A DNA stretch of 64,000 nt from Microbispora hainanensis (GCF_036186745.1 NZ_CP108086.1:5456001-5520000), one strand, 5' to 3'; shown: positions 8,558-17,255, counted from the stretch's first letter. Notes: generated by a model not told the origin, from the sequence alone. Translations and numbers: made by a program.

Positions 8558-8574
8558 CTGCGAAAGACTTGCTA
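8558..8574 (+). promoter_or_regulatory. Second, weaker Nur-like element abutting the first
   Basis: CTGCGA-AAGAC-TTGCTA keeps the 6-5-6 layout and the TGC cores but is less symmetric. It begins exactly where the better site ends, and finishes against the acetyltransferase start codon. It may be a cooperative site. Confidence 0.4.
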
Positions 8575-8575
8575 T

Positions 8576-9121
8576 GTGCTGGTGGATGACCTGGACGCGG
8601 CCGAAGTGCTCAGATGGCAACAACCGATGCACGATCTCTACATCGAATGCTTCTCCGTACCGCCCTGGTCAGAGCCGGAGGAGCGCCTGCGTGCCTTCCC
8701 CTCGCGACTCGCGGGCCACGTGGCGCAACCCGGGTTCCGCTCCGCGCTAGCCTCGGAGGACGGCACCTTGCTCGGCGTCTGTTACGGCTGGCCCGCACGC
8801 ACGACCAGAGACGCCGATCCGCTGATAGAGCAGGTACACGACGCGGTCGGTCCCGCCGCCTTCGCGGAGATGTCGCGCAACGCCTTCGAAGTAGTGGAAC
8901 TGATGGTCGCCGGAAAAGCGAGAGGCAGTGGCCTCGGCAGGACGCTTCTCCACCGTGTGGCCGGTGGATGCGAACGAGCGTGGCTGCTGACGTTGAAAGA
9001 CAGCCCGGCCGCTCGTCTCTACCAGCATCTCGGATGGATGTCCAAGGGCGAGTTCGATAGCTCTGCCGGTCACCGCCTCGTCGTCTACGCGCGAGAGAAC
9101 CACGTCTCCGTGAGCGCATGA
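8576..9121 (+). CDS. GNAT-family N-acetyltransferase
   Basis: 181 aa from GTG 8576. The acetyl-CoA binding motif A is AGKARGSGLGRTLLHRV (about residues 113-129), followed by a C-terminal region (SPAARLYQHLGW) typical of GNAT enzymes. There is no ribosome binding site in front of the GTG, which directly follows the Nur-like elements, so the message may be leaderless or start further downstream (the next ATG is 17 codons in). It is divergent from the nik-type operon. Acceptor substrate unknown. Confidence 0.8.
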   Translation: MLVDDLDAAEVLRWQQPMHDLYIECFSVPPWSEPEERLRAFPSRLAGHVAQPGFRSALASEDGTLLGVCYGWPARTTRDADPLIEQVHDAVGPAAFAEMSRNAFEVVELMVAGKARGSGLGRTLLHRVAGGCERAWLLTLKDSPAARLYQHLGWMSKGEFDSSAGHRLVVYARENHVSVSA

Positions 9122-9464
9122 GCGGAAATTGGCCGGTACGGCGATGCGGGGACATGCCTTGTACGCCTCTGAGCCCAAGGTCTGCCTTTCTCCTCCGTGC
9201 TCGTCAACCGGGTCGGCGACATCTCCAAACGGCAATCGCCCATTACGACCCCTACAAGGTGAATTGATGGTTCACGCCGGTGACGGCAACCGCGCTCATT
9301 CAGCTGGCCATCACTTTCCTGCAGATGCCAGCAATGAGGCGTGTCCTGGTTGTACGACGGCCAGAAGAGCCCACTTGAGTTGTTAGAAACAGCCTCGCAA
9401 ATGCTTGAAGTGCAAGATCGAATACTTAGAGTAGGGACGGCTGTCGAGGATCAACGGGGGAGAC
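9122..9464. other. Intergenic stretch without convincing gene
   Basis: Open frames here have no recognisable domain or good ribosome binding site. The last ~100 bases are relatively AT-rich and probably hold the promoter of the secreted-protein gene at 9465. Confidence 0.5.
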
Positions 9465-9845
9465 ATGGCATCGAGGGCAGGGTTGTCCGTCGCGCTGCTG
9501 GCCGGGGCGCTGGTCTTGGGGACGGTCGGATCGGCGCGGGCCGGCGCGCCAGGCTGGAGCGATGCTTACGGCGAGGGCCGCGTGAGCGTTCCGGCGGATC
9601 GATCGATGATCAAGGTCTGCGACGGCAGGAAGGACAACGTGGCCTACAAGGCCGTGTGGCACAACGACAATCCCGTCGACGCGCGCAAGCCGTTCGAGGT
9701 GCGGGCGCCGCAGGGCGGCTGTGCTACCGACAGTTCCCTGTTCGGATCGGTCAAGGTCTTCAAGCTTTGCCAGGGGGAGATCGGTTCGGACAAGCGCGTC
9801 AGGTGGGGTGCCTGCAGAGCGGCGGTATGGCCGGGCGGCCGCTGA
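9465..9845 (+). CDS. Small secreted protein of unknown function
   Basis: 126 aa. A clear Sec signal peptide (basic start, hydrophobic core about residues 7-20, cleavage near SARA-GAPGW) precedes an ~100-residue mature domain with four Cys (KVCDG, GGCATD, KLCQGE, WGACRA), suggesting two disulfides outside the cell. ATG 9465 follows GGGGGAG. Similar small cysteine-containing secreted proteins are common in actinomycetes, but I do not recognise a characterised relative. Confidence 0.75.
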   Translation: MASRAGLSVALLAGALVLGTVGSARAGAPGWSDAYGEGRVSVPADRSMIKVCDGRKDNVAYKAVWHNDNPVDARKPFEVRAPQGGCATDSSLFGSVKVFKLCQGEIGSDKRVRWGACRAAVWPGGR

Positions 9846-9854
9846 CCGACCCTG

Positions 9855-9910
9855 CTCGGGGCGGCGCGACTGTCGTAGGCAACCGGTCAGCCGCTCGCGC
9901 CGCCCCCGAG
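9855..9910. terminator. Bidirectional hairpin between convergent genes
   Basis: CTCGGGGCGGCGCGA (9855-9869) pairs with 9895-9910 with one bulged C. The right arm includes the last codons of the minus-strand gene ending at 9887. Confidence 0.5.
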
Positions 9911-10105
9911 GGTGTGCTGAATCTCGCCCTGCTTCTGCTCCACCACTGTCTTGATCAACGTGGCCAGGCCCAGTGCGACGCCGGCGATGATGGCCGTGAT
10001 GATCACCCACTCAACGGCCGAGGCTCCACGCGTCGGAGCTGTTCGCGCGTGCTGAATCCGAACACCCAGGTACGCCCGCAGGTAGATGGCCCAGGGATGG
10101 TTCAC
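9887..10105 (-). CDS. Small single-helix membrane protein, Flp/TadE-like
   Basis: 72 aa from GTG 10105, preceded by GAGGCGGA; longer starts are unlikely because this is the best ribosome binding site. RGASAVEWVIITAIIAGVAL (about residues 25-44) resembles the RG-x-SA-x-E-hydrophobic signature of Flp pilins and TadE-like pseudopilins, where the Glu follows the prepilin-peptidase site. No tad secretion genes are nearby, so it may be an orphan. Confidence 0.6.
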   Translation of the reverse strand: MNHPWAIYLRAYLGVRIQHARTAPTRGASAVEWVIITAIIAGVALGLATLIKTVVEQKQGEIQHTLGGGASG

Positions 10106-10612
10106 TCCGCCTCGACATCCTTCGTAGCTGTGCGGGGTGAGGCATTGCGGAGCCCACCCTCTGTTGCTTACTGAAACCGGCGATGTGCAAATTGTCGCCG
10201 ACGTGGCGCTCTCTGGCAGGCAGAACCAGCTCGGAATTTGGAACTCCATCCCACGCCTTCATGCAGCGGCGAGGTTCAGTCTCCTGCGCCGTTTGACGCC
10301 CCCGCCTCGTGCTAGTTCTGCCGTTCAGGCGACAGCCTCTCCCTGTCACCTCTAAAGATCACGGACAGTACCTGCTGGAGTACCGCGACGTGCCCGAGGC
10401 GTTGGAATGGCGGCAGTCGGTCCACGGCGCTGCACCCGCAGTCTGAGTCCCGCAGGGCGGGAGCAAGATATTCGTAATGTCCCGTTACCGCTGCATCCGG
10501 CGGGATGTGGCGGGGAACATTCGTGATCAGAACCGCCCACTCCCGCCACTGGTTCGGGGTGGGTTCTGATCGATTGCGACCGGGCGCGGTCGTCGGGGGA
10601 GCGGTCACGAAG
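10106..10612. other. Intergenic region upstream of the mobilisation genes
   Basis: No convincing gene. A short in-frame stretch at about 10357-10446 reads KDHGQYLLEYRDVPEALEWR before a stop and may be a gene remnant. The part nearest mobC carries the inverted repeat described at 10525-10571. Confidence 0.4.
10525..10571. other. Candidate origin of transfer (inverted repeat upstream of mobC)
   Basis: GATCAGAACC (10525-10534) and its exact complement (10562-10571) flank 27 bases; the pairing extends imperfectly inward through GCCCAC/GGGGTG. A large inverted repeat next to a MobC plus relaxase pair is the usual oriT layout. The nick site cannot be assigned. Confidence 0.4.
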
Positions 10613-11032
10613 ATGTCTGATGAGGGAGAGGACACCGGGTCCAGGCAGGTGCGGCAGCGGCGGCGTCAACGCCAGGCGGTGCCGCGGCCGCATGTGGTGA
10701 AGTTCGTGCTGACCGAGGAGGAGTACGCCGACTTCCGCACGGCCGCCGAACGTCTTGGGCTGGCGCGCGGGGCCTATGCGGCGGAGGCGGCCCTGGCGGC
10801 GGCGCGGATGGTGAACCCGCCGATGCCCGACCCGCTGCGTGAGGCGTTGATCGAGCTGATGCACGCCGCTGGCCAGGTGCGCCGCATCGGGGTCAACCTC
10901 AACCAGGCCGTCGCGGCGCTCAACGCGACCGGCGCCGATCCCGGCAACCTGGTTCCGTACGCCGCCGCGTGCTTGCGGGCGGTGCAACGCTTGGACGGAA
11001 TCGCGGAAGGCGTCCGGAAGGCGATCCGGTGA
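10613..11032 (+). CDS. MobC-like relaxosome accessory protein
   Basis: 139 aa from ATG 10613 behind a GGGGGAG ribosome binding site. The basic N-terminus is followed by VKFVLTEEEYADFRTAAERL (a ribbon-helix-helix-like DNA binding start), and the C-terminal half has IGVNLNQAVAALNATGADPG, matching the conserved INQIARxxN region of mobilisation proteins. It would bind the origin of transfer and help load the relaxase, whose gene overlaps by GTGA. Confidence 0.8.
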   Translation: MSDEGEDTGSRQVRQRRRQRQAVPRPHVVKFVLTEEEYADFRTAAERLGLARGAYAAEAALAAARMVNPPMPDPLREALIELMHAAGQVRRIGVNLNQAVAALNATGADPGNLVPYAAACLRAVQRLDGIAEGVRKAIR

Positions 11033-12471
11033 TCGGAAAGGTGATGCGCGGGCGCCGCGTCGGCGGGTTGCTGTACTACCTGTACGGCCCGGGCCGGGCC
11101 AACGAGCACGTCAACCCGCACATCGTCGTCGGGTGGCGGCATCCGGCCGAGGTGGAGCCGTCGCTCCGACCGGAAGGCGGGCGGGATTTCCGAAATCTGA
11201 TCGGATTGCTCAACCAGCCGCTCGCCGCGCTGGGGGAGCGCGGTTACGCCGAGCCGGTGTGGCACTGCGTCGCCCGTGCCGCACGCCAGGACCGCATCCT
11301 GAGCGATGACGAGTGGGCGCAGGTCGCCCAGGAGATCATGACCCGCACCGGTCTCGCGCCGGCCGACGATGACAACGGCGTGCGCTGGGTCGCCGTGCGG
11401 CACGCCGACGACCACATCCATATCGTCGCCACGCTCGCCCGCCAGGACGGCACCAAGCCCCGGACCTGGAACGACTTCTACCGGGTACGGGAGGCCTGCC
11501 AAGCCGTCGAGCGCCGGTACGGCCTGCGCGTGACCGCACCCGGAGATCGGACGGCGGCGCGCCGGCCGACCCGCAGCGAGACAGAACAGACCCGGCGGCG
11601 CGGGTGGGATGAGGTGCCGCGGACGGTGCTACGGCAGCACGTCGTCACCGCAGCCGCCGCAGCGGCCTCGGAAGAGGAGTTCTTCCGGTCGTTGGAAGCC
11701 GCCGGGGTGCTGGTGCGGCAGCGGATGAGCCAGCGCAATCCCGGCGAGGTGACGGGGTACGCGGTGGCGCTGCCGAAGCATCGCAACCGCGCCGGCGAGC
11801 TGGTGTGGTTCGGCGGCGGCAGGCTCGCCGCCGACCTCACTCTTCCGAAACTCCGCGCCCGGTGGCGCGGCGGAAGCGATCACCACCCCGACGGAGCGGG
11901 TGCCGACGACCGCCGGGAGATCTGGGAGCTGGTGACGACGGCCGCCCGGCAGGCCGCCGCGCAGCTGCGCGAGGCCACAGTCGGCGAAACGGGCGGCGCG
12001 GCGGACGTGCCCGGGGCGACCTCCGACCTGCTACATGTCGCGGCGCGCCTGCTGAAGGACCAGCGGCTTCGCAATGCCGCAGAGGCATTCGACCGCGCCG
12101 CGCGAGAGCCGTACGCGCGGATTCTGCCACCGACACGAGCAGGGCTGGAGCTGCGGAGGGCCGTGCGAAGGCTCGGTGCCGGGACGCGAGGGTCCGGAGG
12201 ATCGCTCATCGCCGACATCGCGGCGCTGGTCGTCGCGGTGGCCGAGCTCCGTACGGCCCAGGGCAGGATGGCCCAGGCGGTCGCGGCACGAGCGGCGGCC
12301 CAACACCTCGCTGTGGCGTCACCTGCGGCGGGTGCCCCGGTACGGCTGGCCGCGGCGGACTTCCCGCAGCCCGTCGCCAGGCCGCTCGGCACGGATCCCG
12401 GCCAGAATCCTCGCTCGTCCGGGCGTTCCGCCGGTCCTCCGGCACCATCCGCGTCACCCCGGCATAGGTAG
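11029..12471 (+). CDS. Relaxase / mobilisation nuclease (MobA/VirD2-like)
   Basis: 480 aa from GTG 11029 overlapping the mobC stop. The N-terminus VIGKVMRGRRVGGLLYYLYG is typical of actinobacterial relaxases. The histidine motif ADDHIHIVATLA (about residues 127-138) is the metal-binding motif III, and a candidate catalytic Tyr lies in LLYYLYG. The Arg/Ala-rich C-terminal half is likely helical. It nicks oriT and pilots the strand into the recipient. The coupling protein and pore genes are ~40 kb away at 52-61 kb. Confidence 0.85.
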   Translation: MIGKVMRGRRVGGLLYYLYGPGRANEHVNPHIVVGWRHPAEVEPSLRPEGGRDFRNLIGLLNQPLAALGERGYAEPVWHCVARAARQDRILSDDEWAQVAQEIMTRTGLAPADDDNGVRWVAVRHADDHIHIVATLARQDGTKPRTWNDFYRVREACQAVERRYGLRVTAPGDRTAARRPTRSETEQTRRRGWDEVPRTVLRQHVVTAAAAAASEEEFFRSLEAAGVLVRQRMSQRNPGEVTGYAVALPKHRNRAGELVWFGGGRLAADLTLPKLRARWRGGSDHHPDGAGADDRREIWELVTTAARQAAAQLREATVGETGGAADVPGATSDLLHVAARLLKDQRLRNAAEAFDRAAREPYARILPPTRAGLELRRAVRRLGAGTRGSGGSLIADIAALVVAVAELRTAQGRMAQAVAARAAAQHLAVASPAAGAPVRLAAADFPQPVARPLGTDPGQNPRSSGRSAGPPAPSASPRHR

Positions 12472-12586
12472 CTGGAAGATCGTTATTTTGCTCGCGCGAC
12501 TCGGCTCTGAGCTGCGCTGTTGCACCGGCATAGCTGCCTATCGTGGTTGATCATCTTCGCTTCGTGATCGACCCGGGGGTGCCGTC

Positions 12587-14107
12587 GTGACAGCCAGCAA
12601 TCCGTTCCGAGGCCGGACGCCGATGTGGCGGTCGGCTGCCGCAGGAGTGCTGGCAGGCGCCGCAGCGCTGGCCGTGGCGGGGGCGGCTCAGGCGGACCCG
12701 CCGCCCGGGTGCCCGCACCTGACGGGTACAGCAGGCCGGTACGTCGACAACACGAAGTTGTGCGCGGCCATGCAGCGCGAGGTGCAGAACTGGCTCGCCG
12801 GCAACAACATCGACGTGGGCCGCGCCGTACGGGACTCGTGGCGCGGACAGGCCTCGCAACCGGCCCCGGAGCAGCCCCAACAGGTCGTACGACTTCCGCA
12901 GGTCCCGCAGCAGCCGGCAACTGCTCCAGCCGCCGCGCCTTCTCCCATGGCTACAAAGAGTCCCGAGAAGCCGGAGGCTGCACCTGTGAGCCGTGATCGG
13001 GAAGCGGAGGAGCATCACGTCCGGAACCGGCCCTGGCGCGATCACCGGCGGACGCCAGGCCATCCTGCGGCGAGCCCGGCAGCAGCGGCCACGGGGGAGA
13101 AGCCGCTGGTGATAGATGAAGTGGCGGCGAGACGCGGGCTTGGCCATTGGCCAACGGCAATCATCGCTCGAACGCCCTCAGCCAAGCCTTTGACGCGGCC
13201 AAAGAGGAGCCCGGCGCCGCGGCCGACGCTCGGCGAAAAGCATGAGCCGGCTCCCTACGCAGCCAATGCCGCTCTGGAGTCGTCGGCGTCGACGATGCCC
13301 CTGACGATTCCCGTCGGCCTCGCCGCGCTGCTTGTGCTCGCCATCGCCTACCACCGACGACGTCAGTGTGTCGGCGCTGCGGTGATGTGGTGGCGGCGTA
13401 CCCGTCTGACCAGGCAGGGCGATCGGCTGGTTCGCCACGGCGAGGTGAGGGATACGTTGCCGTTCCCGCCGGTGGAGGCCTCGGAAGAGTCGGTCACCGC
13501 AATAGGGGCCGACGATGATGTGCCCGTCACAACGCTCGACTCCATGCTCGAACAGGAGTCGACGAGCTTGGGCTACCTCGTCGCGCTGGCGGCCATGAAC
13601 GGGACGGGACTCACCGGACCGGGCGCGGAGAATGTGACGCGTGCCATGGTCCTGGAGCTGTTGGCCGGGCGTCATATGGCGGCTCGCGTACTCGTGCCGC
13701 GCGAAGACGCGGTGCGCCTGTTCGGCGAGCAAGCGCTACACGCGGCGAATCCGGGGCTCGTGGTGCTCGACACCATGCAGGAGGTAGTGACCGAGCTGGA
13801 AGTGGAGATCGTCAGACGAAGCGGGCAGCGTACGGACGCGAGAGTTCCGGAGGGCCAGTCCTGGTTGTTCGTCATCGCCTCGCCGGGTGCCGCAGCTGAG
13901 CGGCTGCACCGAATCGTCCAGGGCGGTACGGAGGATCTGATTCTGGGGGTCTTCCTCGGCGACTGGCCGTATGGCATCACCTGCACCGTCGACGAACACG
14001 GCGTCATCCTAGATCTGGAAGGACGCTCGGCCCCAGCCTGGACCGCGCATCGCCTGGCGATCTGCAGCCAGTCCGACGCGGTTCGGCATCTGGAGGGCGG
14101 TGATTGA
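12587..14107 (+). CDS. Membrane-anchored protein of the mobile element, function unknown
   Basis: 506 aa from GTG 12587. It has an N-terminal signal sequence or helix (about residues 15-36, ending AAQADPPPGC), a short domain with two Cys, a long Pro/Ala-rich disordered linker, a second helix near residues 240-260 followed by a basic stop-transfer (HRRRQ), and a ~210-residue cytoplasmic domain. That domain resembles the ATP-less sensor or regulator-like C-terminal regions of proteins found in actinobacterial conjugative elements, but I do not recognise the family. The separate transcription unit lies just downstream of the relaxase. Confidence 0.65.
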   Translation: MTASNPFRGRTPMWRSAAAGVLAGAAALAVAGAAQADPPPGCPHLTGTAGRYVDNTKLCAAMQREVQNWLAGNNIDVGRAVRDSWRGQASQPAPEQPQQVVRLPQVPQQPATAPAAAPSPMATKSPEKPEAAPVSRDREAEEHHVRNRPWRDHRRTPGHPAASPAAAATGEKPLVIDEVAARRGLGHWPTAIIARTPSAKPLTRPKRSPAPRPTLGEKHEPAPYAANAALESSASTMPLTIPVGLAALLVLAIAYHRRRQCVGAAVMWWRRTRLTRQGDRLVRHGEVRDTLPFPPVEASEESVTAIGADDDVPVTTLDSMLEQESTSLGYLVALAAMNGTGLTGPGAENVTRAMVLELLAGRHMAARVLVPREDAVRLFGEQALHAANPGLVVLDTMQEVVTELEVEIVRRSGQRTDARVPEGQSWLFVIASPGAAAERLHRIVQGGTEDLILGVFLGDWPYGITCTVDEHGVILDLEGRSAPAWTAHRLAICSQSDAVRHLEGGD

Positions 14108-14113
14108 CGGACG

Positions 14114-14338
14114 TCATCGGCGGTCGTGGCGGGTGGGCAGTGCGAAGGCCAGGAAGAGCGCTGCCGGCCAGCCGATGCAGGTGAGGCCGCCGAAGAAGTT
14201 GAACGCTATGAGTAGAAGGACGTTCTCCACGCCGCGTAAGAGCGCGATCAGCGTTGGCAGGAGGTACAGCACAACGAGCAGCAGGATCAGGCCGATCCAG
14301 AACAGGTAGCTGTGCGCGAGGGCGTCCACCTCTCCCAT
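14114..14338 (-). CDS. Superinfection-immunity-like small membrane protein
   Basis: 74 aa with two helices (about residues 11-35 and 40-68). The second contains FNFFGGLTCIGWPAALFLAF, the hallmark N-x-x-x-G-x-T-x-I-G-W of the superinfection immunity family (phage T4 Imm type). Phage relatives block DNA entry of a second phage; on a conjugative element it could serve entry exclusion. Its position among transfer genes supports that, but this is inference. Confidence 0.75.
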   Translation of the reverse strand: MGEVDALAHSYLFWIGLILLLVVLYLLPTLIALLRGVENVLLLIAFNFFGGLTCIGWPAALFLAFALPTRHDRR

Positions 14339-14356
14339 CCTTTCGTAATCGACCGA

Positions 14357-14992
14357 TCACGGGCGGCGATTAAGGGTAGCTGTCCGAGCTGGCTGCGCCG
14401 TAGCTCCTGCCGTCGCCCTGGTGCTGCCACACGCTTCGACAACTTTGTCGATGGTGTGCGGGAAGTCCTCCTGGGCGAGCCTCACGACCGGAGGCAGCTG
14501 AGGCCGAACGGGCGCTGGATATCCGGTTCGTGGGCATGGCTCTCGGGCGAACAACGGGGTGACTTCCCGCATGGCCGCTTCGGGAGTATGTCCTTCGACT
14601 CGCAGCCGGTCATAGCGGTTCATTGCGTACGGGTGGAGCTCTCGCAGTCGGCTTTCGCATCTCAACAGTGCGCGCTCGGCGCCCGGGTCGTTCGTCGCGT
14701 ACGGCAGGGCCGCTCCCCAGGCGCGGCTCACCTGCAGCAGGTCGGCGGTGCGCAACCATGCCGGGTCGTTGGCGGGCAGCCACTGCAGTCGTGCCGCCCG
14801 ATGGGCGGCGCGTTGCTTGGTGCGCAGGGCGTCTGCTGCCTGACGCTCCCGCTCGGCCTGTTCGCGTACGCGCTGGGCCTTCACGTGCAGCCACACCTGA
14901 ACTGCCGCCGCGGCAGTAGGGGTGACCTGCACTACCTTCTGCATGCCGTGGGCGGCTGCCTCACGGAGTGGGTCCGCGTAGTGGTCGTTCAT
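14357..14992 (-). CDS. Hypothetical mobile-element protein
   Basis: 211 aa, soluble, Ala/Arg-rich, with a likely coiled coil at about residues 38-70 (VREQAERERQAADALRTKQR) and no recognised motif. It overlaps the 3' end of the primase gene by 32 bases, suggesting co-transcription and coupled expression. Confidence 0.6.
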   Translation of the reverse strand: MNDHYADPLREAAAHGMQKVVQVTPTAAAAVQVWLHVKAQRVREQAERERQAADALRTKQRAAHRAARLQWLPANDPAWLRTADLLQVSRAWGAALPYATNDPGAERALLRCESRLRELHPYAMNRYDRLRVEGHTPEAAMREVTPLFAREPCPRTGYPAPVRPQLPPVVRLAQEDFPHTIDKVVEACGSTRATAGATAQPARTATLNRRP

Positions 14993-16022
14993 TCGCTCTC
15001 CTCTCGCCCGAGCGTGTGGTCGTGCTGCCGGATGTGGGCGCTGTCGGGAAATCGGCGAGGGCCAGCTGGGCGGTCACCGAATCGGTGGTGGTCTCGGTGA
15101 CGGTCGCGTGGTCGAAGTTGAGCTGCGCGGCGACACGGGCGACCTGCCGGGCGACGTCACGGGGTGCCATCGTGGCGATAGCCGCACCGGCGGCGCGAAG
15201 TGCGCCGACACGCCCTTCGGCGTACTGCAGAAAGTCGTGCCAGGGCTCGATGGCGGCGTCGGTCACCAGGTCGGCCAGGGGCCGTACTCGCACACGAAGC
15301 AGTGCCGCAAGCCTTTGGGGGCCGGCGTCGCTGAGTACCGCAGCCGGATCCCAGTCCGATGGGAGCACGAAGGCTTCCGCCGTACCGGCGTCTTTGAGTA
15401 GCGAGTAGGAGCGTGCCGCGGCTTGCCGCCCGGCGCGGTCGCCGTCGAAGGCGACCAGCACACCGTCGGCGCGCAGGTCGGCGGCTGCGTCGAGAGCCCT
15501 GACCTGGTCGGGGGTGAGGCTGGTGCCGCACAGGGCGAGCCCGGCCAGACGACCCCCGCCGACGACGGTGACGGCGATGGCATCCAGGGGGCCTTCGGTG
15601 ATGACCGGCTTGGCCCCGGCGCTGAGCGTGTGCAGGCCGAACAGCGCCCGTCCCTTGCCGTAGACAGGCGTGTTCGGGCTGTTGAGGTATTTGGGTTCGC
15701 TCGTACGGCTGCGACCGATGAAGGCGATCGTGGTCGCGTCGCGCTCGGTGATGGGGAACATGACCCGGTCGCGGAAGAAGTCGATGAGCATGCCGCGGGT
15801 GGTCCGCCGGGCCAGGCCGGAGGCCTCGATCGCGGTGTCAGGGAAGCCGAGGCTGCGCAGGTGTCTGGTCAGCGCTCGCCATTCGTTCGGGGCGTAGCCG
15901 ATGCGCCAATGACGCTGCACGTCGTCGTCGAATCCACGCTGACGCAGGTAGTCGGGGACCCAGCTGGTGGAGACGTGGGCCTGGAAAAAGCGTTCGGCGT
16001 GCTCGTGGATAGCGAGGAGCAT
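14961..16022 (-). CDS. DnaG-type primase fragment with TOPRIM domain
   Basis: 353 aa. The N-terminal primase catalytic core (DFFRDRVMFPI, then FIGRSRTSEPKYLNSPNTP) and TOPRIM domain (acidic residues in VITEGPLDAI and VLVAFDGDRAGRQA) are clear. The CHC2 zinc finger and the C-terminal helicase-binding domain of chromosomal DnaG are absent. This short form is common on actinobacterial plasmids and conjugative elements, where it could prime the transferred strand or element replication. Confidence 0.85.
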   Translation of the reverse strand: MLLAIHEHAERFFQAHVSTSWVPDYLRQRGFDDDVQRHWRIGYAPNEWRALTRHLRSLGFPDTAIEASGLARRTTRGMLIDFFRDRVMFPITERDATTIAFIGRSRTSEPKYLNSPNTPVYGKGRALFGLHTLSAGAKPVITEGPLDAIAVTVVGGGRLAGLALCGTSLTPDQVRALDAAADLRADGVLVAFDGDRAGRQAAARSYSLLKDAGTAEAFVLPSDWDPAAVLSDAGPQRLAALLRVRVRPLADLVTDAAIEPWHDFLQYAEGRVGALRAAGAAIATMAPRDVARQVARVAAQLNFDHATVTETTTDSVTAQLALADFPTAPTSGSTTTRSGERRANERPLRGPTP

Positions 16023-16034
16023 GAGGTCGCGTCC

Positions 16035-16883
16035 TTAGACCGGCTCGCGGCGGAGCCCGATGGCGGTGGCCAGCCAGCGCAGCCGCTCGTTCGCGATGCG
16101 GTGGCCCTGAGCACGGAGCTGGGCGGCCAGGTCCATCTGGCTCAGCCGTACGCCGCGCTGCTCGGCCCTGGCGACGATGGCCTGAGCAGCCTGGATGAGC
16201 TGGTCGTCGGAGTCCTGCTGCTGTGGGATCTGCGGAGTCGGAAAGGCCGCGCCCGCGAGTTGAAGTCGTACGGCGGTCCGCTCGGACAGGGGCGCCTTCC
16301 ACCGCCACAGCCAGCGGCCGTGCGCCTGGTGGAGCGCGGAGACGGCCTCGAGGTGCAGGTATTCGAGCTGGAGGCCGCGGGGGTAGCTCGTAACGTTCCA
16401 CAGCACCATGCGCCGCCAGAGCATGAAGCTGGAGACGGGGGCGAGGAGCCAGCGTGAGAAAGGTACCCGCTCACGCCGGGTGCCCGTGGCCAGGCCGACC
16501 CACCGGCGGATGAGGTGGCGGATTCCCTCGATCACCGTGACGAACAGGACGGGCATGGCCGCGTGCATCAGGCCGGCGATCGGGTCGCCGTGCGCGGCGG
16601 CGATGTTGAGGATGACGGTGACGGTGATGAACGCCCAGGCGATCCAGTGCAGGACCGGCCAGGGCAGGTCGGCGAACTCCATGAGGAGGTCCCAGGCCAG
16701 CAGGGCGAGGATGCCGAGGTCGATGCCGATCGGGACAATCCACGCCTGCGGGCCGAACCACGGCTCGGCGAGGTGACGCAGGGTGGCGAAAGAACCGATC
16801 CCGCCGAGTACGGCCAGGGCGACCACGAGCGGAGCCACGACGCACGCGGCCAGGGCGACGGCCTGGGTGAGGTTGCGGGTCAC
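16035..16883 (-). CDS. DUF2637 membrane protein (Spd-like)
   Basis: 282 aa with four N-terminal helices (about residues 10-35, 45-65, 72-95 and 102-118), then a basic cytoplasmic tail ending in a winged-helix-like stretch (QMDLAAQLRAQGHRIANERL). DUF2637 proteins are characteristic of actinomycete conjugative plasmids and are thought to act in intramycelial spread; the exact role is unproven. It overlaps the upstream small gene by ATGA. Confidence 0.75.
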   Translation of the reverse strand: MTRNLTQAVALAACVVAPLVVALAVLGGIGSFATLRHLAEPWFGPQAWIVPIGIDLGILALLAWDLLMEFADLPWPVLHWIAWAFITVTVILNIAAAHGDPIAGLMHAAMPVLFVTVIEGIRHLIRRWVGLATGTRRERVPFSRWLLAPVSSFMLWRRMVLWNVTSYPRGLQLEYLHLEAVSALHQAHGRWLWRWKAPLSERTAVRLQLAGAAFPTPQIPQQQDSDDQLIQAAQAIVARAEQRGVRLSQMDLAAQLRAQGHRIANERLRWLATAIGLRREPV

Positions 16884-17155
16884 CGGCCGCCACCTTCTGC
16901 AAGGTGGGTCGCGGCTCGGGCGACGCCCTCGTCGTTAGCGGGGGAGAGGATCAGGCCGTGATGGGTGACATAGGCGTAGACGCCTTCGGCACCCGCGCAG
17001 TACACAGTCTCGGTGCCGACGGTGAGGGCCCACTGGCCGTTACGGCGGCGGATCAGCCGGGCTGGCCGGTGGCGGCTGACCTCAAGGCCGAGGCGGACGA
17101 GTCGTTCATGACGAGCTTTGCTCTCGTCAGGTGCTCGCATCGGTGTGGCTCGCAT
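16880..17155 (-). CDS. Small hypothetical protein upstream of the DUF2637 gene
   Basis: 91 aa from ATG 17155 (ATG 17140 is an alternative). Basic, soluble, with the strand-rich segment NGQWALTVGTETVYCAGAEG. First gene of the minus-strand unit that runs through the DUF2637 protein and primase, translationally coupled to the next gene. No family recognised. Confidence 0.6.
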   Translation of the reverse strand: MRATPMRAPDESKARHERLVRLGLEVSRHRPARLIRRRNGQWALTVGTETVYCAGAEGVYAYVTHHGLILSPANDEGVARAATHLAEGGGR

Positions 17156-17186
17156 CGGTAACCTTCGGGCGTGGAGAGGCGGACTC

Positions 17187-17255
17187 CATCAACTAAAGTT
17201 GATGACGAGAGCAGGATAGGCACTCTCCGTCACCGACTGTCAACTAAAAGCGATG
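17187..17255. promoter_or_regulatory. Palindromic operators in the divergent promoter of the XRE regulator
   Basis: A perfect 18-bp palindrome with 8-bp arms CATCAACT and AGTTGATG around AA lies at 17187-17204. An imperfect copy, GTCAACTAAAAGCGATG, lies at 17239-17255, and a further half-site CAACTTGATG at 17276-17285 adjoins the regulator start. The layout suggests autoregulation and control of the transfer genes by the product of 17295-17732. Confidence 0.6.

Noticed and set aside
9129..9386. 85-codon plus-strand frame after the acetyltransferase
   Set aside because: No ribosome site, no recognisable sequence pattern, atypical composition.
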